Source: Bacteroidota bacterium
Lineage (GTDB): Bacteria; Bacteroidota; Bacteroidia; Bacteroidales; Prolixibacteraceae
DNA length: 38,006 bases
Direction: 5' to 3'
NCBI GenBank assembly: GCA_023412195.1
Contig: JAEYNZ010000160.1
Location: forward strand, 1 to 38,006
Below the pieces are notes generated by a model. That model was not told the origin of the DNA. It worked only from the letters and a program-made list of their open reading frames with translations, and did not search any database. The first letter of the stretch is position 1, and the number at the start of each line of letters is the position of its first letter. Of this stretch, positions 17,178 to 26,400 are shown in pieces. A program made the position numbers and the translations under genes.

Positions 17178-17207
17178 ATTATCTTCATTAATCCAAGCCG
17201 GCTCTGA

Positions 17208-18512
17208 TTAACCAATCTGAGCCAGGGCTTGTTCAAAATCAGCAATAATATCATCGATGTGCTCAATACCAACACTGACACGCAGTTGTGAAGGAAAAAC
17301 CCCGGCAGCAAGCTGTGCCTCCTGCGACAACTGTTGATGTGTAGTTGCCGAAGGCTGAATGATAAGTGTTTTTGCATCACCCACATTCGCAAGATGACTC
17401 ACTAACTTCAAACTGTTTACTACCTTGTTGGCATCTTCCTTTCCACCTTTCACGTCGAATGATAACATACTTCCTGCGCCTTTTTTAAAGTACTTCTTTG
17501 CATTTTCATAAGAAGGATTTCCTTCCAGGCCAATGTAATGTACTTTTTCCACTGCTGAATGTTGCTGAAGCCACTGTGCAAGTGCAAGTGTATTTTCAAC
17601 ATGCCGGTCCATCCTGAGCGAAAGTGTTTCCAGCCCCTGAAGTAAAAGAAAAGAATTGAAAGGACTTATAGCCGGACCAAAATCACGCAACCCCTCAACC
17701 CTTGCCTTGATAATAAAGCCTATGTTGCCTAACGGACTGTCAAAATTAAATACATCCCAGAACTTCAATCCATGATAACCTTCAGAAGGCTCAGTGAAAC
17801 CAGGGAATTTTCCATTTCCCCAGTTAAAGTTACCTGCATCAACAATAATACCACCTATGCTTGTACCATGGCCGCCGATCCATTTAGTGGCAGATTCCAC
17901 TACAATATTGGCACCGTAATCGATGGGCCTGAACAGGTAGCCGGCTGCAGCAAAAGTATTATCTACAACCAGTGGAATATCATGTTTCTTTGCCAGGGCA
18001 CCAAAAGCCTCAAAATCAGGGACTGCATAACCCGGATTTCCTATAGTTTCGAAAAAGATCGCTTTTGTGTTTTCATCAATAAGCTTTTCAAAAGCATCAA
18101 CAGTCAGTTTTTCAGCAAAACGGGCCTCGATGCCCAATTTCCTGAAAGATACCCTGAACTGGTTGAATGACCCACCATACAGGAAAGGTGAAGTAACAAA
18201 ATTATCACCTTGCCCCATCAGGGTATTAAAGGTAAGAAACTGTGCAGCATGCCCTGATGCCACAGCAAGCGCTGCGACTCCGCCTTCGAGGGCGGCAACC
18301 CTCTTCTCAAACACATCGGAAGTAGGATTCATGATACGTGTATAGATGTTCCCAAACTCTTTCAGGGCAAAAAGATTTGCTGCATGATCTGCATCATTAA
18401 AAACGTAGGAAGTAGTCTGGTAAACAGGCACTGCCCGTGAATTGGTAACCGCATCAGGTTCATGTCCTGCATGAAGTTGCAAGGTTTCAAATTTTAAATT
18501 TTGTGTTGTCAT
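17208..18512 (-). CDS. metY: O-acetylhomoserine sulfhydrylase (MetY)
   Basis: The 434-residue product is a Cys/Met-metabolism PLP enzyme. The PLP lysine is Lys210 in SATKWIGGHGTSIGG, preceded by VVDNTFAAAGYLFRP. Early motifs include HAGHEPD and YTRIMNPT. The length and the insert after Lys210 (residues 220-270) are those of MetY-type O-acetylhomoserine aminocarboxypropyltransferase, longer than the roughly 390-residue MetB/MetC/MetZ forms. It makes homocysteine from O-acetylhomoserine and sulfide. Its ATG overlaps the TGA of the aspartokinase-like gene (ATGA), showing tight coupling, and metA follows. Confidence 0.93.
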   Translation of the reverse strand: MTTQNLKFETLQLHAGHEPDAVTNSRAVPVYQTTSYVFNDADHAANLFALKEFGNIYTRIMNPTSDVFEKRVAALEGGVAALAVASGHAAQFLTFNTLMGQGDNFVTSPFLYGGSFNQFRVSFRKLGIEARFAEKLTVDAFEKLIDENTKAIFFETIGNPGYAVPDFEAFGALAKKHDIPLVVDNTFAAAGYLFRPIDYGANIVVESATKWIGGHGTSIGGIIVDAGNFNWGNGKFPGFTEPSEGYHGLKFWDVFNFDSPLGNIGFIIKARVEGLRDFGPAISPFNSFLLLQGLETLSLRMDRHVENTLALAQWLQQHSAVEKVHYIGLEGNPSYENAKKYFKKGAGSMLSFDVKGGKEDANKVVNSLKLVSHLANVGDAKTLIIQPSATTHQQLSQEAQLAAGVFPSQLRVSVGIEHIDDIIADFEQALAQIG

Positions 18513-19873
18513 GATATTTGTTTTTCGTAATTATAATTTTTTTGATTTTCTTTCTGTGAATTAAAAAAAGCGTCATAAATCACTCTTACACTCTTTTCCT
18601 TGTCGGTAGTTTTAACTACTAGATAACTCACCATGTCCGATGCGCCAGAACCGCTAAGCACAACATTGATCTGGTGTTCAGCCACTGCGCCGAAAATTTT
18701 GGCCGAAACACCATAATTCTGCTGCATACCATGCCCTACTACACCAACAAGCGATACATCAAGTTTAATACTGATTTCCTTTACCGATGAAAAACCCATT
18801 TGTCTTACAAACTCGAGGGCGGTTTTGCCTGTGTTTCTTTCCAGAATCAGGTTAATTGAAGTTTGAGATGTTATCACTGATTTTATATTGATACCTGCCT
18901 GGTTCAGCCTGGATGTAACCCTTGCAAGAATGCCCGGTTTTAACCCAACACCTGGGCCATCGAGTTTGAGCAGTGAAATATCTTCGGTGCAGGCAACACT
19001 TTTGACGATTTGCTTTTCAACATAAGTCTCCGTGTTAATGATGGTATCAGCTTTACCTGTATCTGTATTAATAACCTCTACCGGAATGTGTTTCCCCTCA
19101 AGAGGTTCTACAGTGCGTGGATGAAAAGAATAATGATCAAAATATGCCAGCTCACTTGCCTCGGAATAGGTGAGCCTGTAAATTTTCGGAGAAGCTGGTA
19201 TGATAGACAGATCAGCACGATGAAAGTCATATTCAATCCCCCAGAGCTCAAGTTTTGGAATGCCAAGCTCCCGTGTCAGAAAGGCGGCGGTGTAGTCTGC
19301 AGCCGAAATACCGGCACGGGCTGTTTTTCCTGCTTCTGTAAGTCCATATGAACCTGGCAACAGAAATGTTTCTTTAGGCAACTCCTGAACTACCTGCCTG
19401 TTGAGCGACAAATAGGTAGCATTACCATAATCGGCTGTTACAAGCAAACCCAAATGCTCAGGCAAAACAACAGATACTTTGGCCCCGTGATCATGCAGAA
19501 GAGTTTTAAAGATTTCTGCTGTCAGTTTTTCGCTGTAGCTCACCACATGATCTCTAAGGGCAATGGAATAATCACCTGTAAGTGAAATCCCCCTGATGAT
19601 TCCTGTAACCTGTTCAACAAGCTCACGATAAGCAGCGGAAGGTTTTTTACCGGTTCTTTCAAGGTACACGTTCAGTAAACTTTTTCTGAATTGCGAATCA
19701 TCGACACCTGCAGCATTGTCCACTGCATGATTTATTGTCTCTGATATTGCAGTAACTGCTGATATTACAATGAATTTGCGCTTCTCCTGGTGTTTTAACC
19801 AGTTCACTAAATTTCTTATGGATGCAGCCTGATATACCTGACTGCCACCCAATCGAATAATTCTATCCGACAT
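18509..19873 (-). CDS. Aspartokinase-like protein with degenerate catalytic motifs and two ACT domains
   Basis: From ATG 19873 the protein has 454 residues. Residues 1-290 follow the amino-acid kinase fold of aspartate kinase; the stretch SEASELAYF...HPRTVEPL...IPVEVINT aligns well. Two ACT domains follow (about 303-360 and 374-436), as in regulated aspartokinases. Catalytic signatures are altered: the N-terminal KFGGTSV reads RLGGSQV (Lys to Arg at 7), the GRGGSDYTA loop reads GISAADYTA (188-196), TDVPG(I/V)YT is replaced by GIEYDFHRA, and FGAKVLHP by FDHYSFHP. Glu115 and Asp193 remain. I infer a pseudokinase, possibly a Met, SAM or Thr sensor or a subunit modulating a true aspartokinase. 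An upstream TTG (19936) would add 21 residues of leader and is rejected. It overlaps metY by ATGA. Confidence 0.85.
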   Translation of the reverse strand: MSDRIIRLGGSQVYQAASIRNLVNWLKHQEKRKFIVISAVTAISETINHAVDNAAGVDDSQFRKSLLNVYLERTGKKPSAAYRELVEQVTGIIRGISLTGDYSIALRDHVVSYSEKLTAEIFKTLLHDHGAKVSVVLPEHLGLLVTADYGNATYLSLNRQVVQELPKETFLLPGSYGLTEAGKTARAGISAADYTAAFLTRELGIPKLELWGIEYDFHRADLSIIPASPKIYRLTYSEASELAYFDHYSFHPRTVEPLEGKHIPVEVINTDTGKADTIINTETYVEKQIVKSVACTEDISLLKLDGPGVGLKPGILARVTSRLNQAGINIKSVITSQTSINLILERNTGKTALEFVRQMGFSSVKEISIKLDVSLVGVVGHGMQQNYGVSAKIFGAVAEHQINVVLSGSGASDMVSYLVVKTTDKEKSVRVIYDAFFNSQKENQKNYNYEKQIS

Positions 19874-20066
19874 GTTGTAAAAAATAAAATAAAACTTTTG
19901 ATTTTTTAACGCCCGAACCTGTGTGCCTTCAATCAATGGTCTCCCACCGAATGAAGGCTAGCGCATAGCCATAGAAACCTCGGGAGAAATGAAATGTTCC
20001 GTAGCCATGTTTGACCCGGTTATCTGAAAACTGAATGTATTATAAACTTTCATTTCTTCCATTTTG
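19874..20066 (-). promoter_or_regulatory. Structured leader of the aspartokinase-like/metY/metA operon
   Basis: The predicted transcript starts near 20066, so the leader is about 190 nt. Hairpin A (GGCTA TGCGC TAGCC, 19970-19956) and hairpin B (GCCTTCATTC with GATTGAAGGC, 19958-19949 with 19934-19925, one mismatch) share three bases and exclude each other at the join. A stem CCCGA (19984-19980) / TCGGG (19916-19912) can enclose both. A small ORF (19958-20062) ends inside hairpin A. The run from the stems to the ATG is U/A-rich. The layout suits attenuation or a riboswitch. It does not match the SAM-I or SAM-II consensus as I remember them. Confidence 0.5.
19958..20062 (-). CDS. Candidate leader peptide upstream of the methionine operon
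   Basis: A 34-codon frame from ATG 20062 (or 31 codons from ATG 20053) begins about 4-14 nt after the predicted transcription start and ends VSMAMR-stop. Four or more Met codons occur, two of them right before the TAG. The stop sits inside hairpin A of the leader. It is in the same frame as the downstream gene, separated by the TAG and 28 further sense codons. The peptide resembles no family I know. It could be an attenuator peptide or chance. Confidence 0.35.
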   Translation of the reverse strand: MEEMKVYNTFSFQITGSNMATEHFISPEVSMAMR

Positions 20067-20072
20067 ATTCTG

Positions 20073-20103
20073 CAAATATAAAGTGAAATATTGTAAAAGC
20101 AAA
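20073..20103 (-). promoter_or_regulatory. Consensus Bacteroidetes promoter of the methionine operon
   Basis: On the minus strand TTTG (20103-20100) is followed after exactly 19 nt by TATATTTG (20080-20073), a full match to TTTG-N19-TAnnTTTG. The expected start of transcription is near 20066. Confidence 0.7.
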
Positions 20104-20242
20104 TATTATTTAAAATGAATTTAAATAAAGATAACATTGAATTTTTCAAACCATTCCGAACAATATTTTAAATGAGGGGTTAAAGTAGAGGGCATTTTAT
20201 GGGGAAATTCAGTTTCAGACATAAATTTTATTTAAACTCAAT

Positions 20243-20250
20243 TAACTTTG
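20243..20250 (+). promoter_or_regulatory. Promoter -7 element of fabI
   Basis: TAACTTTG matches TAnnTTTG and lies 30 nt before the fabI ATG at 20280. It is inside the N-terminal extension that a start at 20199 would create, so it supports the later start. The -33 element is weak. Confidence 0.5.
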
Positions 20251-20279
20251 TACCACAAAATTCTATATTTAAATACCAG

Positions 20280-21146
20280 ATGAGTTTTAATTTACTTCAA
20301 GGAAAAAAAGGCATTATTTTCGGAGCTTTGAATCCCGATTCTATTGCCTGGAAAGTAGCAGAACGTGCTTATGAAGAAGGCGCCACGCTTACATTAACCA
20401 ATACTGCAGTGGCCATGAGAATGGGCGAAACACAAAAACTTGCGGAGCAATGCAATACAATAGCCATTCCTGCCGATGCAACCAATGTGGAAGATCTTAA
20501 CAATCTTTTTATACAGTCAATGGATCACCTGGGAGGTAAGATCGATTTTGTCCTTCACTCCATCGGCATGTCGCCGAATGTAAGGAAGGAACGTCATTAC
20601 AGCGACCTTGACTACAATTATTTGGATAAAACACTGGATATCTCAGCTGTATCGTTTCATAAAATTCTTCAGACTGCAAGGAAGCTGGATGCCATTAATG
20701 AATGGGGTTCGGTTGTAGCCTTATCCTATGTGGCAGCGCAACGGACGTTCTATGGTTACAACGACATGGCAGATGCCAAGGCATTATTAGAATCCATTGC
20801 ACGCAGTTTCGGTTATATCTATGGCCGCGAACGCAGGGTCAGAATTAACACAATATCACAGTCACCAACAATCACCACTGCAGGAAGCGGGGTAAAAGGT
20901 TTCGACCGCCTGCTCGACTTTGCCGAAAGGATGTCACCCCTGGGTAATGCCACTGCCGAAGAATGCGCCGATTACTGTATTACACTATTCTCTGACCTCA
21001 CCAGAAAAGTCACCATGCAAAATCTTTTTAATGACGGTGGTTTTTCAAACATGGGTATGAGTTTAAGGGCTCTGCAGCAATATGAAAAGGGTCTTCACAA
21101 GGATTGCGACTGCAGTAAATCCATTGAAAAACACAACTTCGATTAG
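20280..21146 (+). CDS. fabI: Enoyl-[acyl-carrier-protein] reductase FabI
   Basis: From ATG 20280 the product has 288 residues and begins MSFNLLQGKKGIIFGALN, with the FabI nucleotide motif GALNPDSIAWKVA in place of a classical GxxxGxG. The catalytic pair is Tyr160 and Lys167 (YNDMADAK, Tyr-x6-Lys), with a second Tyr at 150 (ALSYVA). Late motifs TISQSPTITTAGSGVKGF and LFNDGGFSNMG are family-typical. It carries out the last, NAD(P)H-dependent step of each fatty-acid elongation cycle. An in-frame ATG at 20199 would add 27 residues absent from the family and would span the promoter. It is divergent from the methionine operon and followed by a strong hairpin. Confidence 0.93.
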   Translation: MSFNLLQGKKGIIFGALNPDSIAWKVAERAYEEGATLTLTNTAVAMRMGETQKLAEQCNTIAIPADATNVEDLNNLFIQSMDHLGGKIDFVLHSIGMSPNVRKERHYSDLDYNYLDKTLDISAVSFHKILQTARKLDAINEWGSVVALSYVAAQRTFYGYNDMADAKALLESIARSFGYIYGRERRVRINTISQSPTITTAGSGVKGFDRLLDFAERMSPLGNATAEECADYCITLFSDLTRKVTMQNLFNDGGFSNMGMSLRALQQYEKGLHKDCDCSKSIEKHNFD

Positions 21147-21159
21147 AATACATTTCCAG

Positions 21160-21196
21160 GGGCAGTTCTGAACCTGTACAAGGTTCAGAACTGCCC
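21160..21196 (+). terminator. Perfect 16-bp hairpin after fabI
   Basis: GGGCAGTTCTGAACCT (21160-21175) and its exact complement (21181-21196) enclose a 5-nt loop, 13 nt past the fabI stop. Only TTCCTT follows, so the U-tract is short, but the stem is among the strongest in the window. Confidence 0.75.
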
Positions 21197-21308
21197 TTCC
21201 TTAACTATCTCACCAAGCCTCAACTGAAATTACCCTTAGTTCTGATTATCAAACATATGCTTTAATATTTTTTATGTCCTGTTAATATTTATTTAGAATT
21301 CAATTTTC

Positions 21309-21316
21309 TAAATTTG
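21309..21316 (+). promoter_or_regulatory. Promoter -7 element of the Phe-rich exported protein
   Basis: TAAATTTG matches TAnnTTTG, 17 nt before the ATG at 21334. No good -33 TTTG is present at the right spacing (only TATTTA). Confidence 0.4.
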
Positions 21317-21333
21317 AATAAAAAAGTACAGCC

Positions 21334-21978
21334 ATGAAAAAATCAATTGTTATTGCAATATTTCTTTGTGTTTCTGTATTTGCAGCTGAAGCACAACACC
21401 AGAAAAAGCAAGAAGCTCCCGATCATAAGTCAATAGTAAATAAGGAATACGATGAAGACGGGAACCTGATTAAATACGATTCCACTTTCATCAGCACATG
21501 GTCAACAGATACTTCATTCCATTTCGGGTTCCCGGCAGATAGTATACCATTTAATTTCCCGGGCATAGAGCAGTTTATGCACAATTTCTGGAATGATTCG
21601 CTATCGGGCGACTTCTCATTTCCCAATCAGCCTTTTACTTTCGGCTTCCAGTTTTCACCATTTGGAGATGATGATTTTGGAAGTTTTATGCCCCCTACGT
21701 TTCCCGATTCAATGTTCTCACACCAGTTTCCATTCCATGTCGATTCCCTGTTCTTTAATTTTGGGTTTAATCAAACTCCAGGACAAAAGCCACAGATTGA
21801 CTCACATTTCTTTGAAGATTTTGAGGAACGGCTTAAAGAGCATTTCTTTCAATTCAGGGAAGAAGGATATCAATTCCATGAATTCAAAAATGAAGAGCAC
21901 CGCCAGGAGTGGGAACAACTCATTGAGCAACACCGCCAGGAACTTGAAAATCTAAAAAAGAAATGGCAACAAGAATAG
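21334..21978 (+). CDS. Exported Phe/Asp-rich protein of unknown function
   Basis: The 214-residue product has a clean signal peptide ending FAAEA before QHQKK. Residues 55-150 are extremely rich in Phe, with Asp, Pro and Ser, in loose repeats such as FNFPG, FSFPNQPFTFGFQF and FHVDSLFFNFGF. Residues 155-214 form a charged, glutamine- and glutamate-rich helix or coiled coil. There is no cysteine for lipidation and no enzyme motif. The middle part looks like a low-complexity aromatic region that could aggregate or bind membranes. It stands alone behind its own promoter, convergent with the SusD gene 19 nt away. I recognise no family. Confidence 0.75.
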   Translation: MKKSIVIAIFLCVSVFAAEAQHQKKQEAPDHKSIVNKEYDEDGNLIKYDSTFISTWSTDTSFHFGFPADSIPFNFPGIEQFMHNFWNDSLSGDFSFPNQPFTFGFQFSPFGDDDFGSFMPPTFPDSMFSHQFPFHVDSLFFNFGFNQTPGQKPQIDSHFFEDFEERLKEHFFQFREEGYQFHEFKNEEHRQEWEQLIEQHRQELENLKKKWQQE

Positions 21979-21997
21979 ATGTCTAGGTATCTGTGGA

Positions 21998-23434
21998 TTA
22001 TGGATTCTGATCAGCTTCGCTGATGTTGGGATTGCTGTCTATCTCCTGTTGAGGAATCTGGAAATTGAACATGGAAGAGCCCGGTTCAATAGACATTATC
22101 TTAGCATTTGTTGGCACGTGATTGCTATTCGTGCGATCAATGCCTTTTCCCTGTCGTTTAATGTCAAATAATGAGAATCCTTCACCCCATAATTCAATCC
22201 GTCGCTCCAGCAGAATCTCCTCCAGAAGCTCATTACCCGATGCATCTATAGTGACAGGAGACGGCATTCTGTTATCTCGCAGTTGCTTTAACAGCACCCT
22301 GGCCTCATTTTCCCGGTTTTGCCTTGCGAGTGCTTCAGCTTCGATAAGCAGCATTTCCTCAGGGCGCATCATTAAAAGATCGGCAGCAAATTCCTTATCT
22401 CCTTTTGCCGAAAATTTACCAGGGATATAACTGCCAGGCACAGTAGTCGTGTTTACCAATATTCTCCTGATATCCCCCTCCTGCATCTGATTGTACAGTT
22501 TGCTGCTTACAGATTTAGGACTGATTCCAAACCCGCTGTAACCTGGAATTGACCTGTCAACATGTGAAAACCATGATGCATACATTGTAGACTGTTCATC
22601 GTTAACCTCCAATCCCCACATCCAATTTTGCTGCTTGTAGTTATCAAAGCCGGTACTATATTCCTCAGCTGACATGATACTATACCCCATCCGGGCCTGA
22701 GAAGCCATTTCTGCTGCATTTGCCCAGTCATTCATAACAAGGGCTACCCTTGCGCTGATTCCCCTGGCAACATTCAGGGTTGGGTTTGAAATGTGTCGCT
22801 GTGCCAGTTTACTGTTTTCAAACAGTTGAATGGCTGTATCCAGATCAGAATTGATCTGTTTGTAGACTTCCGAAACAGAACTTCTTGGTTTGCCGACGGT
22901 AGTCTTTTCTGTATAGACTGGTATTCCAGGGTCATCTTCATGTCCCATATAAGTATACTGAAAAAGCTGAATCAGTTGAAAATAAGAATATGCTCTTAAA
23001 GTGTAGGCCTGCGCTTTAATATTCTGACGCAGGGCTTCATTATCTGAAGGTACATGGTCAATATTGTTTATAATGCTGTTCAGATTAAAAATCACCCGGT
23101 AGTAGAATGTCCACACATAACCAGGACGAATACCTTTTGCACCATGATTTTCGTAACTATAGTCCACCCCGAAATGGCTTATTTTCTCCACTACCATATC
23201 CTCTCCCATCAGGTCGACAACCAGGTCAACTGACTTCACTCCAAACCTGTCATCGAAGCCATGCCGTGTCCGCATATCACGCAACACACCATCAAGTACT
23301 GTTTGTGTTCCCTGTAGCGTTTGAAAAATGACTTGTTCGGGTGCCTGATTTGCAGGCAATGTTTCCAGGTAATCATCTGAGCAGGAAACTGCTAGAATTG
23401 TAATGGAAATTAAAACTATGATATTTCTTCTCAT
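21998..23434 (-). CDS. SusD/RagB-family surface glycan-binding lipoprotein (pair 1)
   Basis: From ATG 23434 the product has 478 residues, with a type II signal ending LAVSC (Cys18) followed by SDDYLETLPANQ, the usual SusD start. It has the tetratricopeptide-like SusD core (QAYTLRAYSYFQLIQLFQYTY near residue 150) and the C-terminal RPEEMLLIEAEALAR and ILLERRIELWGEG motifs. SusD proteins sit on the cell surface and lid the SusC transporter. A TTG 9 nt upstream is a possible but weaker start. It begins 11 nt after susC 1. The product is shorter than SusD 2 in this window, and the two share only the family pattern, so they probably bind different ligands. Confidence 0.93.
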   Translation of the reverse strand: MRRNIIVLISITILAVSCSDDYLETLPANQAPEQVIFQTLQGTQTVLDGVLRDMRTRHGFDDRFGVKSVDLVVDLMGEDMVVEKISHFGVDYSYENHGAKGIRPGYVWTFYYRVIFNLNSIINNIDHVPSDNEALRQNIKAQAYTLRAYSYFQLIQLFQYTYMGHEDDPGIPVYTEKTTVGKPRSSVSEVYKQINSDLDTAIQLFENSKLAQRHISNPTLNVARGISARVALVMNDWANAAEMASQARMGYSIMSAEEYSTGFDNYKQQNWMWGLEVNDEQSTMYASWFSHVDRSIPGYSGFGISPKSVSSKLYNQMQEGDIRRILVNTTTVPGSYIPGKFSAKGDKEFAADLLMMRPEEMLLIEAEALARQNRENEARVLLKQLRDNRMPSPVTIDASGNELLEEILLERRIELWGEGFSLFDIKRQGKGIDRTNSNHVPTNAKIMSIEPGSSMFNFQIPQQEIDSNPNISEADQNP

Positions 23435-23445
23435 TGTAGCCAAAA

Positions 23446-26400
23446 TTAAAAGTGAATATCCATTCCCACGGAAATTGTACGCACGGGGACATGCTGCAAC
23501 TGCCCGTTCCCATCGAACGACTGTAAAGGAACCAGACCTTTGCGCGCGGTAAGCATCAACAGATTGTCAGCCTTAATATTCATGTAAATATCTCCAAGAT
23601 TACAGCGGGAAACAAGCGCCCGTGGCAGCTGATAAACCAGGGAAACGTTGCGAAAGACTAAATGATCAGCATCAGCCAGGAACCGACTGGAACGGACAGC
23701 GGCTGTTTGTGAACCATCGAGACCAGGAACATTGGCAACTTTATTTTCAGGTGTCCACCTGTTTAATATATCAGCATGGAAATTGTTGCCATATTGTCCT
23801 GTATGCATCAGCAACTGGTATTGAAAATCTAAAACTTTTCCCCCCAGGCCATACGTAAACAACACCGATAGGTCGAAGCCATAAAAAGAAAAGGTGTTGT
23901 TAAGGCCTCCGGTAAGATCTGGAATAGCTGACCCCAGGTAATACCTTCCTGCCTGGGAATAGGTCTCAGTAATTCCGCGTTCTTCTTCATACACCGGATT
24001 GCCTGAACTGTCCAACACCGGATTATTATTGGAATCTCTTAAAGGTATATTGACATACCACTGTGACCGTCCTGTTTCCTGATTAACTCCCGCAAATTCT
24101 TCAATCCAGAAATCGTAAACCGACCTCCCTACTTCCCATCGTTTATTGCCAGATATAATTGACCCCTGCGGCAGCTCCTTAATCTGATTTTTAAAATGGC
24201 TTAAATAAAGCTCTGAAATCCATTTAAAATTACCGCCGTCAATAAGAAGCGCCTTTACTTCCAGATCAACTCCCCTGTTTGAAAGCCGCGCTACGTTGGC
24301 ATCAATGGATGTGAACCCGGTGGATGGCGGCAGAGGTTGCTGGAACAATAAATTGTTGTTATCCCTGATATAGTATTCAAGGCTGAATGCAAACCGTTCT
24401 TTAAGTATCAGCTCAAGTCCTGCGTTAAAAGAATTCAACGACTCCCAGGTAAGTCCGGGAGTTGCCAGCCGGCTGGCAATCAATCCGGGGTAGTTTATGT
24501 TGTTCATACCTGCCTGGTATAATTCCTGGTACCCATAGTATGAGCCAATTTTATCGTTTCCCTGTTCGCCGTAACTTGCTTTTATTTTTAACAGACTGAT
24601 CCACCCGGGTAAATCAAAGAACTCCTCTTCCGAAAGCAGCCATCCGGCCCCTGCTCCCCAGAAACTCCCCCATCTTACATCTTTTGCAAACCTTGAATTT
24701 CCATCCCTTCTGTAATTCAAACTGGCAAAATAACGGTTTCTGAATGAGTAGTCTACTTTACCAAAATAGCTCTCCAGCCTGTAATTATCTTCATACGAAC
24801 CTGAAACTTCACCAACCGCTGCACCACCAAGTTCGATAAGGCCGGGAAACGGAAACCCGGACCGTGTGGCAGTCAGAACATTGTTTTTATAGTTGTAGTT
24901 TTCATGAGCAGCCAATGCCTGTATGCCATGTTCCCCTGAATTCAGATTATACCTGATCATCTGGTTGGCAGTATATGAAAAAGTGCGGTAAACATCCCTT
25001 GTGGAACGGCCATTATGAGTGACACCGTCACCAAAGCTCATGTTTTTATGTGTCAGCCCGGTAAAAGTATAATGGTCAGCACTAAGCGAGGTTGTAAATA
25101 CAAGATCTCTGGCAAGTTTAAAATCAAGATATGAACGCAGTGTGAAGACATCATTTTTGTACAACCTTTCATCAAGCTCTATAGTGCCCAGTATATTCAA
25201 TGAAGGGAAAATTGGCCTGCTTCTTCCATAATCCCTTCCATAGTCAAACAATCTGTTACCATCAGCCCCCGTTTGAACCACGCCATTCTGATCGTATAAA
25301 TATACCGGGTATATGGGTGCAATCAAATTAACAAACCGGAATGGATTCAACAGGGAGGCAATTTCCGGATCCGGATAATTTTGTTCTGTAAGAGAACCCG
25401 TCAGGTTGACGCCTGCACTGATAGATTTTGATAATTCTGAACTAAAATTGGCCCGGACAGCATACCGTTTCAAATTTGAAGCAGCTATGATACCTTCTTC
25501 ATCGCGCACTGATCCTGATAAAAAATAAGATGACTTGCCGGTACTTCCACCTGCGCCAATTGAAATTTCCCTTCGGCTTCCCTTATCCATAAGTTCATCA
25601 TGCCAGTTATCAGTCCAAAGTGGTTGTGCACCAGCATTTAGTTTACCATCACTTCCAACAAGTTCTGCAGCAGGTACATTATAAGCATTATAACCTCCAA
25701 GTTTGGGAACCAGCTCATTGCCGGCCAGAGTTCCGGCTTCAGCCGGGGACCTGCCCTGCCTCAGATGGGAATTTCTGATGCTTTCCCATTGCAGTTCGTA
25801 GAATTGTCCGGCAGACACTGTTTCATAATCAGGCATAGCCCTGTCAGTCATACCGTAACTCATCCTGACATTTATGCCAGCAGAACCTGAAGTGCCCTTT
25901 TTTGATGTGACAATTATGACTCCGTTGGCTGCCCTTGAACCATACAATGCTGTTGCCGTTGCGTCTTTTAATATGGTTAACGACTCAATGTCTGCAACAG
26001 GTATCGCATTTAGTTTCCCTGTAAATGGAAATCCATCCAGCACAATCAGGGGACTCGCATCACCGAAGGTGCTAAAACCCCTGATCCTGATATCATCACC
26101 TTCTCCCGGCTGACCGCTTCCGCCTGCAGTAGAAACTCCGGCTGAAAGTCCAGCAAGCATTCTCGAAAAATCAGAAGCATGAAAGCGTTCCAGTTGTGCT
26201 GATGAAATAGAACTCACCGAGCCGGTGAATTGATTTTTTTGAGCAGAGCCATAGGCAACAACAATCACCTCATTCAGTCCAAACATATCAGGTTCCAATG
26301 TTACATCTGCGTTCAATTCTTCAATAAGAACCTCTTTTGTTTTTTTTCCAACAAATGAAAATACAAGTGAATTTACATCCTCAGGAATTTCTAAAAAGTA

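Noticed and set aside
18509..19936. 475-residue aspartokinase-like protein from TTG 19936
   Set aside because: The extra 21 residues come from the U/A-rich leader and hairpin B; the kinase fold begins at ATG 19873.
19874..20066. Known SAM riboswitch (SAM-I or SAM-II) upstream of the methionine operon
   Set aside because: The core consensus strings of SAM-I and SAM-II as I remember them are absent; a covariance-model scan would settle it.
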